Source: Pseudomonas sp. LBUM920
GTDB taxonomy: Bacteria; Pseudomonadota; Gammaproteobacteria; Pseudomonadales; Pseudomonadaceae
Assembly (NCBI RefSeq): GCF_003852315.1
Contig: NZ_CP027762.1
Location: forward strand, 5,685,501-5,749,500
Direction of reading: 5' to 3'
DNA: 64,000 nucleotides
The translations under genes were made by a program, and so were the position numbers. The notes under the pieces are model-generated. The model had not been told where the DNA came from. It made no database searches and was given only the letters and a program-made list of their open reading frames with translations. Shown here one piece after another: positions 23,661 to 32,453 of this stretch; position 1 is the stretch's first letter, and the number at the start of each line of letters is the position of its first letter.

Positions 23661-24662
23661 TTGAACGCACCCATAGAACCTCATCGTTTTCTCCTCGAGC
23701 CTTTTGAGGCTCGCCGTTTCGCCAACCTGTGCGGACAGTTCGACGAGCACCTGCGCCTGATCGAACAACGCCTGAGCATCGAGATCCGCAACCGCGGCAA
23801 TCAGTTCGAGCTTATTGGTGAACCCCAGCACACCACGTCTGCAGAAAACCTGCTCCGCCGCCTCTACCGCGAAACCAAGGGTAGCGAGCTGTCGCCGGAG
23901 ACCGTGCACCTGTACCTGCAGGAATCTGCCGTGCAAGACCTGGCGAACAACCCGGTTGCCGAAGCCAGCGTGGCCTTGCGCACCAAAAAAGGCATGATTC
24001 GCCCACGCGGCTTGAATCAGCAGCGCTACGTCAAAGAAATCCTCGGTAACGACATCAATTTCGGCATCGGCCCCGCCGGTACCGGCAAGACCTATCTGGC
24101 CGTGGCCTGTGCGGTGGACGCCCTGGAGCGCGAGCAAGTACGCCGCATCCTGCTCGTGCGCCCGGCGGTCGAGGCCGGCGAAAAGCTTGGCTTCCTGCCC
24201 GGCGACCTGGCCCAGAAGATTGACCCGTACCTGCGCCCGCTCTATGACGCGCTGTACGAGATGCTCGGCTTTGAATACGTGGCCAAACTGATCGAGCGCC
24301 AGGTGATCGAGATCGCCCCACTGGCCTACATGCGTGGGCGTACGCTGAACAACAGCTTCATCATCCTCGACGAAAGCCAGAACACCACCGTCGAACAGAT
24401 GAAGATGTTCCTGACCCGTATCGGTTTCGGCTCAACCGCTGTGATCACCGGTGACGTGACCCAGGTCGACCTGCCCAAGGGCACCAAGTCGGGCCTGGCC
24501 CAAGTCATCGAAGTGCTCAAGGACGTGCCGGGCATCAGCTTTACGCATTTCATGCCCAAAGACGTAGTGCGTCACCCGCTGGTGCAGCGCATCGTCGAAG
24601 CCTACGAGCGCTTCGACCACAAGGACGACGCACCCGCCAAGGACGTTCGCCGCGATGCTTGA
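23661..24662 (+). CDS. ybeZ: PhoH-like ATPase (YbeZ)
   Basis: A 333-residue PhoH-family P-loop ATPase. The N-terminal region contains LIGEPQHTTSAENLLRRLY (about 51-69). The Walker A motif is GPAGTGKTYL (137-146) and Walker B is FIILDESQNT. The start is a TTG at 23661 (MNAPIEPHRF). No in-frame ATG exists at a sensible position, and the longer frame upstream runs through the REP doublet. It overlaps ybeY by eight bases. YbeZ is thought to work with the endoribonuclease YbeY in rRNA processing. Confidence 0.9.
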   Translation: MNAPIEPHRFLLEPFEARRFANLCGQFDEHLRLIEQRLSIEIRNRGNQFELIGEPQHTTSAENLLRRLYRETKGSELSPETVHLYLQESAVQDLANNPVAEASVALRTKKGMIRPRGLNQQRYVKEILGNDINFGIGPAGTGKTYLAVACAVDALEREQVRRILLVRPAVEAGEKLGFLPGDLAQKIDPYLRPLYDALYEMLGFEYVAKLIERQVIEIAPLAYMRGRTLNNSFIILDESQNTTVEQMKMFLTRIGFGSTAVITGDVTQVDLPKGTKSGLAQVIEVLKDVPGISFTHFMPKDVVRHPLVQRIVEAYERFDHKDDAPAKDVRRDA

Positions 24663-25128
24663 GCTTGACCTGCAGCTGGCCACCGAAGCGCCCGCCCCCA
24701 GCGAAGAACAGTTCCGCCAATGGTGCACGCTGGCCCTGCGCCAGCGCACCGCCGACTCGGAGCTGACCATCCGCCTGGTGGACGAGCCCGAAGGCCGCGA
24801 ACTGAATCACACTTGGCGTCAAAAGGATTACGCGACGAACGTGCTGTCCTTCCCAGCCGACGTGCCGGATGAGTTACTGGACATCCCGCTGCTGGGCGAC
24901 CTGGTGATCTGTGTCGAGGTGGTGGAACGCGAAGCCAAGGAGCAAGGCAAGGAACTTGAGGCCCATTGGGCCCATCTAGTGATCCACGGCTGCTTGCATC
25001 TCTTGGGTTACGACCATATAGACGATGACGAAGCGCTAGAGATGGAAACACTGGAACAAACGTTGCTTGCTGAATTGGGTCACCGCGACCCTTATGCAGA
25101 CGACGAAATCGAAACTACACCTCACTGA
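24655..25128 (+). CDS. ybeY: Endoribonuclease YbeY (rRNA maturation factor)
   Basis: A 157-residue metalloenzyme with the UPF0054 zinc site HGCLHLLGYDH (His111, His115, His121) and the upstream conserved TNVLSFPAD. YbeY takes part in 16S rRNA 3'-end maturation and ribosome quality control. It overlaps the end of the PhoH-like gene and precedes corC by 27 bases, so the four genes to lnt form an operon with the same order as in E. coli. Confidence 0.95.
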   Translation: MLELDLQLATEAPAPSEEQFRQWCTLALRQRTADSELTIRLVDEPEGRELNHTWRQKDYATNVLSFPADVPDELLDIPLLGDLVICVEVVEREAKEQGKELEAHWAHLVIHGCLHLLGYDHIDDDEALEMETLEQTLLAELGHRDPYADDEIETTPH

Positions 25129-25155
25129 AACAACAAAGGATTTAGAGTAATCGCT

Positions 25156-25995
25156 ATGAGCGAAGACCGATCGAGCAACGGGCAGAAGTCATGGCTGGGT
25201 AAATTGACCCAGGCTTTTGCCCACGAGCCGAAAAACCGCCAGGAGCTGCTTGAGCTGCTGCGCGAGGCCCATCAGAACAAGTTGCTGGACAGCGAAGCGC
25301 TGGCCATCGTCGAAGGCGCCATCCAGGTGGCTGACCTGCAAGTCCGGGACATCATGGTCCCGCGTTCGCAGATGATCAGCATCAAGGCGACCCAGACCCC
25401 TCGGGAATTCCTCCCGGCCGTGATCGACTCGGCGCACTCGCGCTACCCGGTGATCGGTGAAAGCCATGACGACGTCATGGGTGTCCTGCTGGCCAAGGAC
25501 CTGCTGCCGTTGATCCTCAAGGAGAACGGCGACAACTTCAACATCAAGGACCTGCTGCGTCCGGCCACCTTCGTGCCTGAATCCAAGCGCCTGAATGTGC
25601 TGTTGCGTGAATTTCGCGCCAACCACAATCACATGGCCATCGTGATCGACGAATACGGTGGCGTGGCCGGTCTGGTGACCATCGAAGACGTGCTGGAACA
25701 GATCGTCGGCGACATCGAAGACGAGCACGACGTCGAAGAAGACAGCTACATCAAGCCGCTGCCCAGCGGTGATTTCCTGGTCAAGGCGCTCACGCCGATC
25801 GAGAACTTCAACGAGTTCTTCGACAGCGAATTCTCCGACGACGAGTTCGACACCGTCGGCGGCCTGGTAATGAGCGCGTTCGGGCATCTGCCCAAACGTA
25901 ACGAGACCACCGAGATCGGCGCCTATCGCTTCCGCATCCTGAATGCCGACAGCCGCCGCATCCATCTGATTCGCCTGACACCTATTGCCCGCTAA
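25156..25995 (+). CDS. corC: CorC/YbeX family CBS-domain protein
   Basis: A 279-residue soluble protein without the DUF21 membrane domain. It has two CBS domains (VRDIMVPRSQMISIKATQTP through FLVKALTPIE, with VIDEYGGVAGLVTIEDVLEQ) and a CorC_HlyC domain at the C-terminus (FDTVGGLVMSAFGHLPKR). E. coli CorC/YbeX is linked to magnesium/cobalt export and, more recently, to ribosome metabolism. Positioned between ybeY and lnt as in the conserved ybeZYX-lnt operon. Confidence 0.93.
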   Translation: MSEDRSSNGQKSWLGKLTQAFAHEPKNRQELLELLREAHQNKLLDSEALAIVEGAIQVADLQVRDIMVPRSQMISIKATQTPREFLPAVIDSAHSRYPVIGESHDDVMGVLLAKDLLPLILKENGDNFNIKDLLRPATFVPESKRLNVLLREFRANHNHMAIVIDEYGGVAGLVTIEDVLEQIVGDIEDEHDVEEDSYIKPLPSGDFLVKALTPIENFNEFFDSEFSDDEFDTVGGLVMSAFGHLPKRNETTEIGAYRFRILNADSRRIHLIRLTPIAR

Positions 25996-26003
25996 GGATT
26001 GAT

Positions 26004-27527
26004 ATGCGCCGTCTGACCCGCCCCGGCTGGCCCGGTAACTTGCTGGCCGTGGTGGCCGGCGCCATCACCACCCTGGCGCTGGCGCCGTTCGATCTGTGGC
26101 CATTTGCACTGGTGGCGATCGGGTTGTTCTATATCGGCCTGCGCGAGCTGACGCCACGTCAGGCCTTGGGCCGTGGCTGGTGCTTCGGCTTCGGCCTGTT
26201 TGGCGCCGGCACCAGCTGGATCTACTACAGCATTCACCATTTCGGCGGCGCTTCGGTGCTGCTGGCTGGCTTTTTGATGCTGCTGTTTACCGCCGCCATC
26301 GCCTGGTTTTTCGCCCTGCCCGCCTGGCTATGGGCGCGCTGGCTGCGCCGTAATGAAGCGCCGTTGGCCGACGCGCTGACGTTTGCTGCGTTGTGGGTCG
26401 GCCAGGAGGCGTTTCGCGGCTGGTTCCTCACCGGTTTCCCCTGGCTCTACTCTGGCTACAGTCAACTCGACGGCCCACTTACCGGCCTCGCGCCGCTGGG
26501 CGGGATGTGGCTGATTTCCTTCGCGCTGGCACTGACCGCTGCGGTGCTGTGCAACCTGCCACGCCTGCTGGCGAGCAAGCGCAACGGGTTCATCGGCGCA
26601 GGCCTGGTTCTGCTGGTTGCTCCCTGGGCCATCGGCCTGGCGCTCAAGCACCACGCCTGGACCGCGCCCTCGGGCGCGCCCCTGACGGTGGCAGCGATCC
26701 AGGGCAACGTCGAACAAAGCATGAAGTGGGACCCGGAGCAGCTCAATGCACAGTTGGCGCTGTACCGCGACATGAGCTTCAGCTCCAAGCGCGTCGACCT
26801 GTTGGTGTGGCCGGAAACCGCCGTGCCGGTGCTCAAGGATTCCGTCGAAGGCTATCTGGGCATGATGGGCAAGTTTGCTGCAGACCGGCACACGGCGCTG
26901 ATCACCGGCGTGCCGATCCGCCAGGAAGTGCACCACCAGAAGCGTTTCTTCAATGGCATCACCGTGGTCGGTGAAGGCGAAGGCACCTACCTTAAGCAGA
27001 AGCTGGTGCCGTTTGGTGAATACGTGCCGCTGCAAGACATGCTGCGCGGGCTGATTGCGTTCTTCGACCTGCCGATGTCGGACTTTGCGCGCGGCCCGGC
27101 TGACCAGGCGATGCTGCAGGCCAAGGGCTATCAGATTGCGCCCTTCATTTGCTATGAAGTGGTGTACCCGGAATTTGCCGCCGGCCTGTCGGCCCAGAGC
27201 GACTTGTTGCTGACCATCAGTAATGACACCTGGTTTGGCCGCTCCATCGGCCCGCTGCAACACCTGCAAATGGCGCAGATGCGCGCATTGGAGGCTGGCC
27301 GCTGGATGATTCGGGCGACCAACAACGGCGTCACCGGCCTGATCAACCCGTTCGGGCAGATCACCGCGCAGATCCCGCAGTTCGAGCGCGGGATCCTGTA
27401 CGGCGAAGTGGTGCCGATGCATAACCTCACGCCGTACCTGCAATGGCGCTCATGGCCGTTGATCATCGTCTGCCTGGGGCTGTTTGGCTGGGCGTTGCTG
27501 GCGGGCCGGATGTCCAAGACGGTCTGA
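26004..27527 (+). CDS. lnt: Apolipoprotein N-acyltransferase
   Basis: A 507-residue inner-membrane enzyme with six or more hydrophobic segments in the first 215 residues and a periplasmic nitrilase-fold domain. The catalytic triad can be read as WPETAVP (Glu271), KLVPFGEYVP (Lys333) and ICYEVVYPE (Cys383). A final membrane segment (WPLIIVCLGLFGWALL) closes the protein. It N-acylates lipoprotein cysteines, the last maturation step. It is the last gene of the operon and starts eight bases after corC. Confidence 0.95.
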   Translation: MRRLTRPGWPGNLLAVVAGAITTLALAPFDLWPFALVAIGLFYIGLRELTPRQALGRGWCFGFGLFGAGTSWIYYSIHHFGGASVLLAGFLMLLFTAAIAWFFALPAWLWARWLRRNEAPLADALTFAALWVGQEAFRGWFLTGFPWLYSGYSQLDGPLTGLAPLGGMWLISFALALTAAVLCNLPRLLASKRNGFIGAGLVLLVAPWAIGLALKHHAWTAPSGAPLTVAAIQGNVEQSMKWDPEQLNAQLALYRDMSFSSKRVDLLVWPETAVPVLKDSVEGYLGMMGKFAADRHTALITGVPIRQEVHHQKRFFNGITVVGEGEGTYLKQKLVPFGEYVPLQDMLRGLIAFFDLPMSDFARGPADQAMLQAKGYQIAPFICYEVVYPEFAAGLSAQSDLLLTISNDTWFGRSIGPLQHLQMAQMRALEAGRWMIRATNNGVTGLINPFGQITAQIPQFERGILYGEVVPMHNLTPYLQWRSWPLIIVCLGLFGWALLAGRMSKTV

Positions 27528-27546
27528 CAGACAAACCCAAAATCAA

Positions 27547-27651
27547 TGTGGGAGCGGGCTTGTGCGGGAGCGGGCTTGCTCGCGAACAGGGTGCATCAGC
27601 TAACGAACAGGCTGACTGACGCACCGCTTCGCGAGCAAGCCCGCTCCCACA
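27547..27651. repeat. REP doublet with a duplicated left-arm segment
   Basis: The left arm contains a partial tandem copy: GTGGGAGCGGGCTTG is followed directly by TGCGGGAGCGGGCTTGCTCG before the spacer. The right arm (GCGAGCAAGCCCGCTCCCACA) is single. The duplication is about 16 bases. It lies between convergent lnt and the ElyC-like gene. Confidence 0.88.
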
Positions 27652-27680
27652 TAAGCCCACCGCACCGTTGATTCTCGGTG

Positions 27681-28442
27681 TTATCGATAAAACACCCGAT
27701 ACCCCACCTGCCCCACCGCCTCATTGATCAACTGCCCGCTGCGCCACACCGATACAAACTCGGGCATCCAGCCGCCGAGTGGCCGGGCATTGTCCACGCC
27801 CAAGAAACCCACCGGCCCCGGCACCACGGTGAAGCCGGCCTTCTCAAAACTCCACACCGCGCGCGGCATGTGCCAGGCCTGGGTCACCACCACCACGCGC
27901 TTGATGCCTTGGGGCAGCAGTATCTCGGCGCTCATCTGCGCGTTTTCCCAGGTGGTGCGGCTGCGTTCTTCCTTCCAGCGCACCGTCACGCCGAAGTCAT
28001 CCTGCATCGACACGGCCATCAACTGCGCCTCACTGGGCGGCGTGCCGTAGTGCAAGCCGCCGCTGGTCAATACCGGCAACCCGGAGGCCTTGGCCAGTCG
28101 CGCGGCATACCGCTGGCGCTCAAGACCGATGCCGGTGGGCTGATCACTGCCCCAGGCCGGATCACCGCGTTCGCGCCCAGAGCCCAGCACCACAATGGCA
28201 TCGGCGCGCTGCGCCAATGTTGCCCACGCGTCACGCGCCAATGGTGGCTCGGTTTCCAGCGCATGCGCGCCCCATTGCACCATCACCGGCAGGCTGATCA
28301 GCCACATCCCGCCCAACCCCACTACAAAGCAAAACCCGGCCAGGCGCGGGCGGCTTTTACGAAACCACCAGGCAAACACCAGCAACAGCAAAAAAATGCC
28401 GGGCGGCAAGAGCAATTGTTTAATGAAATAACGAAAAGGCAT
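27681..28442 (-). CDS. ElyC/YdcF-like DUF218 membrane protein
   Basis: A 253-residue protein with two N-terminal membrane helices (LLLPPGIFLLLLVFAWWF and LAGFCFVVGLGGMWLISLPVMV) followed by a DUF218 domain: ADAIVVLGSGRERG, QRYAARLAKASGLPVLTSGG, RTTWENAQMSAEIL and RVVVVTQAWHMPRAVWSFEKAGF. Size and topology match ElyC, which is linked to envelope and undecaprenyl-phosphate metabolism in E. coli. The ATG at 28442 (MPFRYFIKQ) is preferred over an upstream start. Confidence 0.85.
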   Translation of the reverse strand: MPFRYFIKQLLLPPGIFLLLLVFAWWFRKSRPRLAGFCFVVGLGGMWLISLPVMVQWGAHALETEPPLARDAWATLAQRADAIVVLGSGRERGDPAWGSDQPTGIGLERQRYAARLAKASGLPVLTSGGLHYGTPPSEAQLMAVSMQDDFGVTVRWKEERSRTTWENAQMSAEILLPQGIKRVVVVTQAWHMPRAVWSFEKAGFTVVPGPVGFLGVDNARPLGGWMPEFVSVWRSGQLINEAVGQVGYRVFYR

Positions 28443-28539
28443 CGGGCATCTCCAAAGATGCCCGAAGCCTAGATGCAACGGGATTTAGCGACAATCTTTA
28501 CCAACACATTTCGAGAAGGTCACTGGATAACGCGATGTT

Positions 28540-28851
28540 TCACCGAACGGCCCGAAGCTTTTCGGGACCGCGACCGGCCGCCACATCCTTCAGCCAGACC
28601 ACCTTGGCCGAACGTGATGGCGCCTGGGCTGGCGGGGAAGCCTGCCCTTGAGAGGCACGGTGGTGATTCAATTCCAGGTAAACCTTGATCAATTCAAGCT
28701 CAGCCTGGCTCAAGCCTCGCAACTCCAATTCCAGAGGCCGTTCATCACGCAATCGGCCTGCGGTTCTGGCGGCATCCAATGCCCGACCCAAACGGTCGAT
28801 CAGTCCTTGGTACAACTGCGGTTTCGTTAAAGTTCGCTGCGATTCAACCAT
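28540..28851 (-). CDS. Small uncharacterised protein
   Basis: A 103-residue soluble protein. The first 70 residues look helical and ordered (LYQGLIDRLGRALDAARTAG, then LELELRGLSQAELELIKVYL), and the tail is Pro/Ala/Ser-rich and basic. A good ribosome-binding sequence (GAGGGG) precedes the ATG. I do not recognise a family. It lies between the ElyC-like gene and the divergent leuS, the place where a hypothetical gene also occurs in P. aeruginosa. Confidence 0.75.
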   Translation of the reverse strand: MVESQRTLTKPQLYQGLIDRLGRALDAARTAGRLRDERPLELELRGLSQAELELIKVYLELNHHRASQGQASPPAQAPSRSAKVVWLKDVAAGRGPEKLRAVR

Positions 28852-29113
28852 CCCCTCACCTCATTGAAGATAAGACTCACTCCCCAATAAACAGCGTAGT
28901 CCCCGTGGCTGCGCCTGCCCGGCGCCGCGACAGACGGCCCTGCCTGCGCAATCAGGGTTTCCCTCGATAGAGTGGGGTCATGTATGCTACGGCGCTTCCT
29001 GTAACTCCACTTCCCGCAGGGTTTGGGCACGGACGCGCCGCTTTTTGGTGTCGATCAACCTGAACGTTGCACCGAAGAGGATTAGGCCACCCCTATTCAG
29101 TTCAAAAGTAGCC

Positions 29114-31720
29114 ATGCACGAACAATATCAGCCCCGTGAAATAGAAAATGCCGCCCAAACCTTCTGGGACGAGCAAAAGTCCTTTGAAGTCAGTGAACAG
29201 CCAGGCAAGGAGACTTACTACTGCCTATCGATGTTCCCTTACCCCAGCGGCAAGCTACACATGGGGCACGTGCGTAACTACACCATCGGCGACGTGATTT
29301 CGCGCTACCAGCGCATGCTCGGCAAGAACGTCCTGCAACCCATGGGTTGGGACGCCTTCGGCATGCCGGCGGAAAACGCCGCGATGAAAAACAACGTGGC
29401 GCCCGCCAAGTGGACCTACGAAAACATCGCCTACATGAAGACCCAGCTGCGCAGCCTGGGCCTGGCGGTGGACTGGTCGCGCGAGGTCACCACCTGCAAG
29501 CCCGATTACTACCGCTGGGAACAATGGCTGTTCACCCGCCTGTTCGAAAAAGGTGTGATCTACAAGAAAAGCGGCACCGTGAACTGGGACCCGATCGACC
29601 AGACCGTACTGGCCAACGAACAGGTCATCGACGGTCGCGGCTGGCGCTCCGGCGCGCTGATCGAAAAGCGCGAAATCCCGATGTACTACTTCAAGATCAC
29701 CGCCTACGCGGATGAACTCTTGTCGAGCCTCGACGACCTGCCGGGCTGGCCTGAGCAGGTCAAGACCATGCAGCGCAACTGGATCGGCAAATCCAAGGGC
29801 ATGGAAGTGCAGTTCCCGTACAACGTCGATTCCATTGGCGTTGACGGCGCACTGAAAGTCTTCACCACCCGCCCAGACACCCTGATGGGCGCGACCTACG
29901 TCGCCGTGGCCGCTGAACACCCGCTGGCCACCCAGGCCGCGCAGAACAATCCAGAGCTTTCGGCCTTCATCACCGAATGCAAAGGCGGCAGCGTGGCCGA
30001 AGCCGACGTCGCCACCCAAGAGAAAAAAGGCCTGCCAACCGGCCTGTTCGTCGAGCACCCGCTGACCGGTGAAAAACTGCCGGTGTGGGTCGCCAACTAC
30101 GTGCTGATGCACTACGGCGATGGCGCAGTAATGGCCGTGCCGGCTCACGACGAGCGCGATTTCGAATTTGCCACCAAGTACGGCCTGCCGATCAAATCGG
30201 TCGTGCGTACCAGCTCGGGCGATACCAACCCGGCCCCGTGGCAAGACGCTTACGGTGAGCACGGCGAACTGATCAACTCCGGCGAGTTCGACGGCCTGGA
30301 TTTCCAGGGTGCCTTCGACGCCATTGAAGTGGCACTGATCAAGAAAAACCTCGGTGCCTCGCGCACCCAGTTCCGCCTGCGCGACTGGGGCATCAGCCGC
30401 CAGCGCTACTGGGGCTGCCCGATTCCGATCATCCACTGCCAAACCTGCGGTGACGTGCCGGTGCCGGAAGACCAGTTGCCGGTGGTACTGCCCGAAGACG
30501 TGGTGCCCGATGGCGCCGGTTCGCCATTGGCGCGCATGCCCGAATTCTACGAGTGCGCCTGCCCGAAATGCGGTGCACCGGCCAAGCGTGAAACCGACAC
30601 CATGGACACCTTCGTAGAGTCCTCGTGGTACTACGCTCGTTACGCCTCGCCGCACTATGAAGGCGGTCTGGTGGAAAAATCCGCGGCCGACCACTGGTTG
30701 CCGGTGGATCAGTACATCGGCGGCATCGAACACGCAATTCTTCACCTGCTGTACGCGCGTTTCTTCCACAAGCTGATGCGCGACGAAGGCCTGGTCAGCT
30801 CCGACGAGCCGTTCAAGAACCTGCTGACCCAAGGCATGGTGATCGCCGACACTTACTATCGCCGCGAAGCCAATGGCGCCTACACCTGGTTCAATCCGGC
30901 GGACGTAGAGCTTGAGCGTGACAGCAAGGCCAAGGTGATCAGCGCCAAGCTGAAGTCCGACGGCCTGCCGGTGGAAATCGGCGGCACCGAGAAGATGGCC
31001 AAGTCCAAGAACAACGGCGTCGACCCACAGTCGATGATCGATCAGTTCGGCGCCGACACCTGCCGCCTGTTCATGATGTTCGCCTCGCCGCCCGACATGA
31101 GCGCCGAATGGTCCGACTCCGGCGTCGAAGGCTCGCACCGTTTCCTCAAGCGCGTCTGGCGCCTGGCGCACGCCCATGTCAGCCAGGGCCTGCCGGGCAA
31201 GCTGGACGTGGCGTCCTTGAGCGATGAACAGAAAGCCATTCGCCGCAGCACTCACCTGGCCATCCGCCAGGCCAGCCAGGACGTGGGCCAGAACCACAAA
31301 TTCAACACCGCCATCGCTCAGGTGATGACGCTGATGAACGTGCTGGAAAAAGCACCGCAGGCGACCGAACAGGACCGCGCGCTGGTACAGGAAGGCCTGG
31401 AAACGGTCGTCCTGTTGCTGGCTCCGATCACGCCGCACATCAGCCATGATCTGTGGAGCCGCTTGGGCCACAGTGGCGCGGTGATCGACGCCGGTTGGCC
31501 GGTACAGGATGACAGCGCACTGGTACAGGACACGCTGCAGCTGGTAATCCAGGTCAACGGCAAACTGCGCGGCCAGATTGATATGCCAGCCAGCGCCAGC
31601 CGTGAAGATGTCGAGGCGGCTGCACGGGTCAACGAAAACGTGCTGCGCTTCACCGAAGGCCTGACGATCCGCAAAGTGATCGTAGTGCCTGGCAAACTGG
31701 TCAACATCGTCGCCAGCTAA
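29114..31720 (+). CDS. leuS: Leucyl-tRNA synthetase
   Basis: An 868-residue class Ia synthetase of normal length. The HIGH-type motif is PSGKLHMGHVRN, the editing domain contains TTRPDTLMGATYV, and the KMSKS-type motif is EKMAKSKNNG. The catalytic region LRDWGISRQRYWGCPIP is intact. The ATG at 29114 (MHEQYQPREIE) is the family start, and the longer frame upstream is not conserved in form. It is followed by lptE and holA on the same strand. Confidence 0.97.
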   Translation: MHEQYQPREIENAAQTFWDEQKSFEVSEQPGKETYYCLSMFPYPSGKLHMGHVRNYTIGDVISRYQRMLGKNVLQPMGWDAFGMPAENAAMKNNVAPAKWTYENIAYMKTQLRSLGLAVDWSREVTTCKPDYYRWEQWLFTRLFEKGVIYKKSGTVNWDPIDQTVLANEQVIDGRGWRSGALIEKREIPMYYFKITAYADELLSSLDDLPGWPEQVKTMQRNWIGKSKGMEVQFPYNVDSIGVDGALKVFTTRPDTLMGATYVAVAAEHPLATQAAQNNPELSAFITECKGGSVAEADVATQEKKGLPTGLFVEHPLTGEKLPVWVANYVLMHYGDGAVMAVPAHDERDFEFATKYGLPIKSVVRTSSGDTNPAPWQDAYGEHGELINSGEFDGLDFQGAFDAIEVALIKKNLGASRTQFRLRDWGISRQRYWGCPIPIIHCQTCGDVPVPEDQLPVVLPEDVVPDGAGSPLARMPEFYECACPKCGAPAKRETDTMDTFVESSWYYARYASPHYEGGLVEKSAADHWLPVDQYIGGIEHAILHLLYARFFHKLMRDEGLVSSDEPFKNLLTQGMVIADTYYRREANGAYTWFNPADVELERDSKAKVISAKLKSDGLPVEIGGTEKMAKSKNNGVDPQSMIDQFGADTCRLFMMFASPPDMSAEWSDSGVEGSHRFLKRVWRLAHAHVSQGLPGKLDVASLSDEQKAIRRSTHLAIRQASQDVGQNHKFNTAIAQVMTLMNVLEKAPQATEQDRALVQEGLETVVLLLAPITPHISHDLWSRLGHSGAVIDAGWPVQDDSALVQDTLQLVIQVNGKLRGQIDMPASASREDVEAAARVNENVLRFTEGLTIRKVIVVPGKLVNIVAS

Positions 31721-31728
31721 TCGGATCG

Positions 31729-31752
31729 GGCGCAGGGCTTGGGCCCTGCGCC
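31729..31752 (+). other. Strong GC hairpin between leuS and lptE
   Basis: GGCGCAGGGC, loop TTGG, GCCCTGCGCC make a perfect 10-bp stem nine bases after the leuS stop. No T tract follows, so it may protect the leuS mRNA 3' end or attenuate read-through into lptE without acting as a full terminator. Confidence 0.6.
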
Positions 31753-31808
31753 GAACCAAACCTTTAAGGCCTCGATAAGGCCCACATGGTTTCAAGGGGA
31801 GCAACAAA

Positions 31809-32414
31809 ATGATCAAACGCAATTTGCTGGTGATGGGCCTCGCTGTGCTGCTGAGCGCTTGCGGCTTCCAGCTGCGCGGTACCGGCACCAATGAACTGAG
31901 CATCAAGGAACTGGACGTCAGCGCCCGCAACGCCTATGGCGACACCGTGGTTCAGCTGCGCCAGACCCTGGAAAACAGCGGTGTGCGCGTCTACACCGGT
32001 GCAACCTACAAACTGGTCCTGGTGGACGAGCAGGAATCCCAGCGTAGCCTGAGCTACGCCAGCGCCGGCCGCGCGTCGGACGTTGAGCTCAATACGGCCG
32101 TCAACTATGAAGTACAAGGCCGTGACCACCTGCCATTGATGGCTGACAAGCTCGAAGTCCAGAAAGTGGTGAGCCACGACGGCAACAACCTGGTGGGTTC
32201 GGACTCGGAGATCATTCAGGTTCGCAAGGAAATGCGTCGTGAGCTGATCCAGCGCCTGATGGTACGCCTGCAACAGCTGACGCCGGAAAAACTGGCCGCT
32301 CTGCAGCAAACCGCCGACAACAAGGCCAAGGCTGACGCCGACGCCCTGAAAGCCGCAAAAGAATACGAAGACAACACGCCGAAACAATCGCCTGTTGAAG
32401 TCCCTGTCGAGTAA
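31809..32414 (+). CDS. lptE: LPS-assembly lipoprotein LptE
   Basis: A 201-residue outer-membrane lipoprotein. The signal peptide ends in a lipobox (VLLSAC, Cys18) followed by GFQLRGTGTNELS, the family signature. A helical Lys/Ala-rich tail (KAKADADALKAAKEYE) is typical of pseudomonads. LptE forms the plug of the LptD translocon that places LPS in the outer leaflet. A good ribosome-binding site (AAGGGGAGC) precedes the ATG. Between leuS and holA, as in other gammaproteobacteria. Confidence 0.94.
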   Translation: MIKRNLLVMGLAVLLSACGFQLRGTGTNELSIKELDVSARNAYGDTVVQLRQTLENSGVRVYTGATYKLVLVDEQESQRSLSYASAGRASDVELNTAVNYEVQGRDHLPLMADKLEVQKVVSHDGNNLVGSDSEIIQVRKEMRRELIQRLMVRLQQLTPEKLAALQQTADNKAKADADALKAAKEYEDNTPKQSPVEVPVE

Positions 32415-32419
32415 GCCAG

Positions 32420-32442
32420 ACGGGGCGCCCCTGGCGCCCCGT
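32420..32442 (+). terminator. Hairpin after lptE, possible weak terminator
   Basis: ACGGGGCGCC, loop CCT, GGCGCCCCGT form a perfect 10-bp stem six bases after the lptE stop, followed by a short TT. The T tract is too short for a strong intrinsic terminator. holA starts 11 bases after the stem, so partial attenuation is possible. Confidence 0.45.
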
Positions 32443-32453
32443 TTGCCCCGCCT

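Noticed and set aside
29255..31930. 891-codon open frame on the minus strand opposite leuS
   Set aside because: It is antisense to a complete leuS with all catalytic motifs. Long antisense frames are common in GC-rich DNA. Its translation has no recognisable domain and no start signal.
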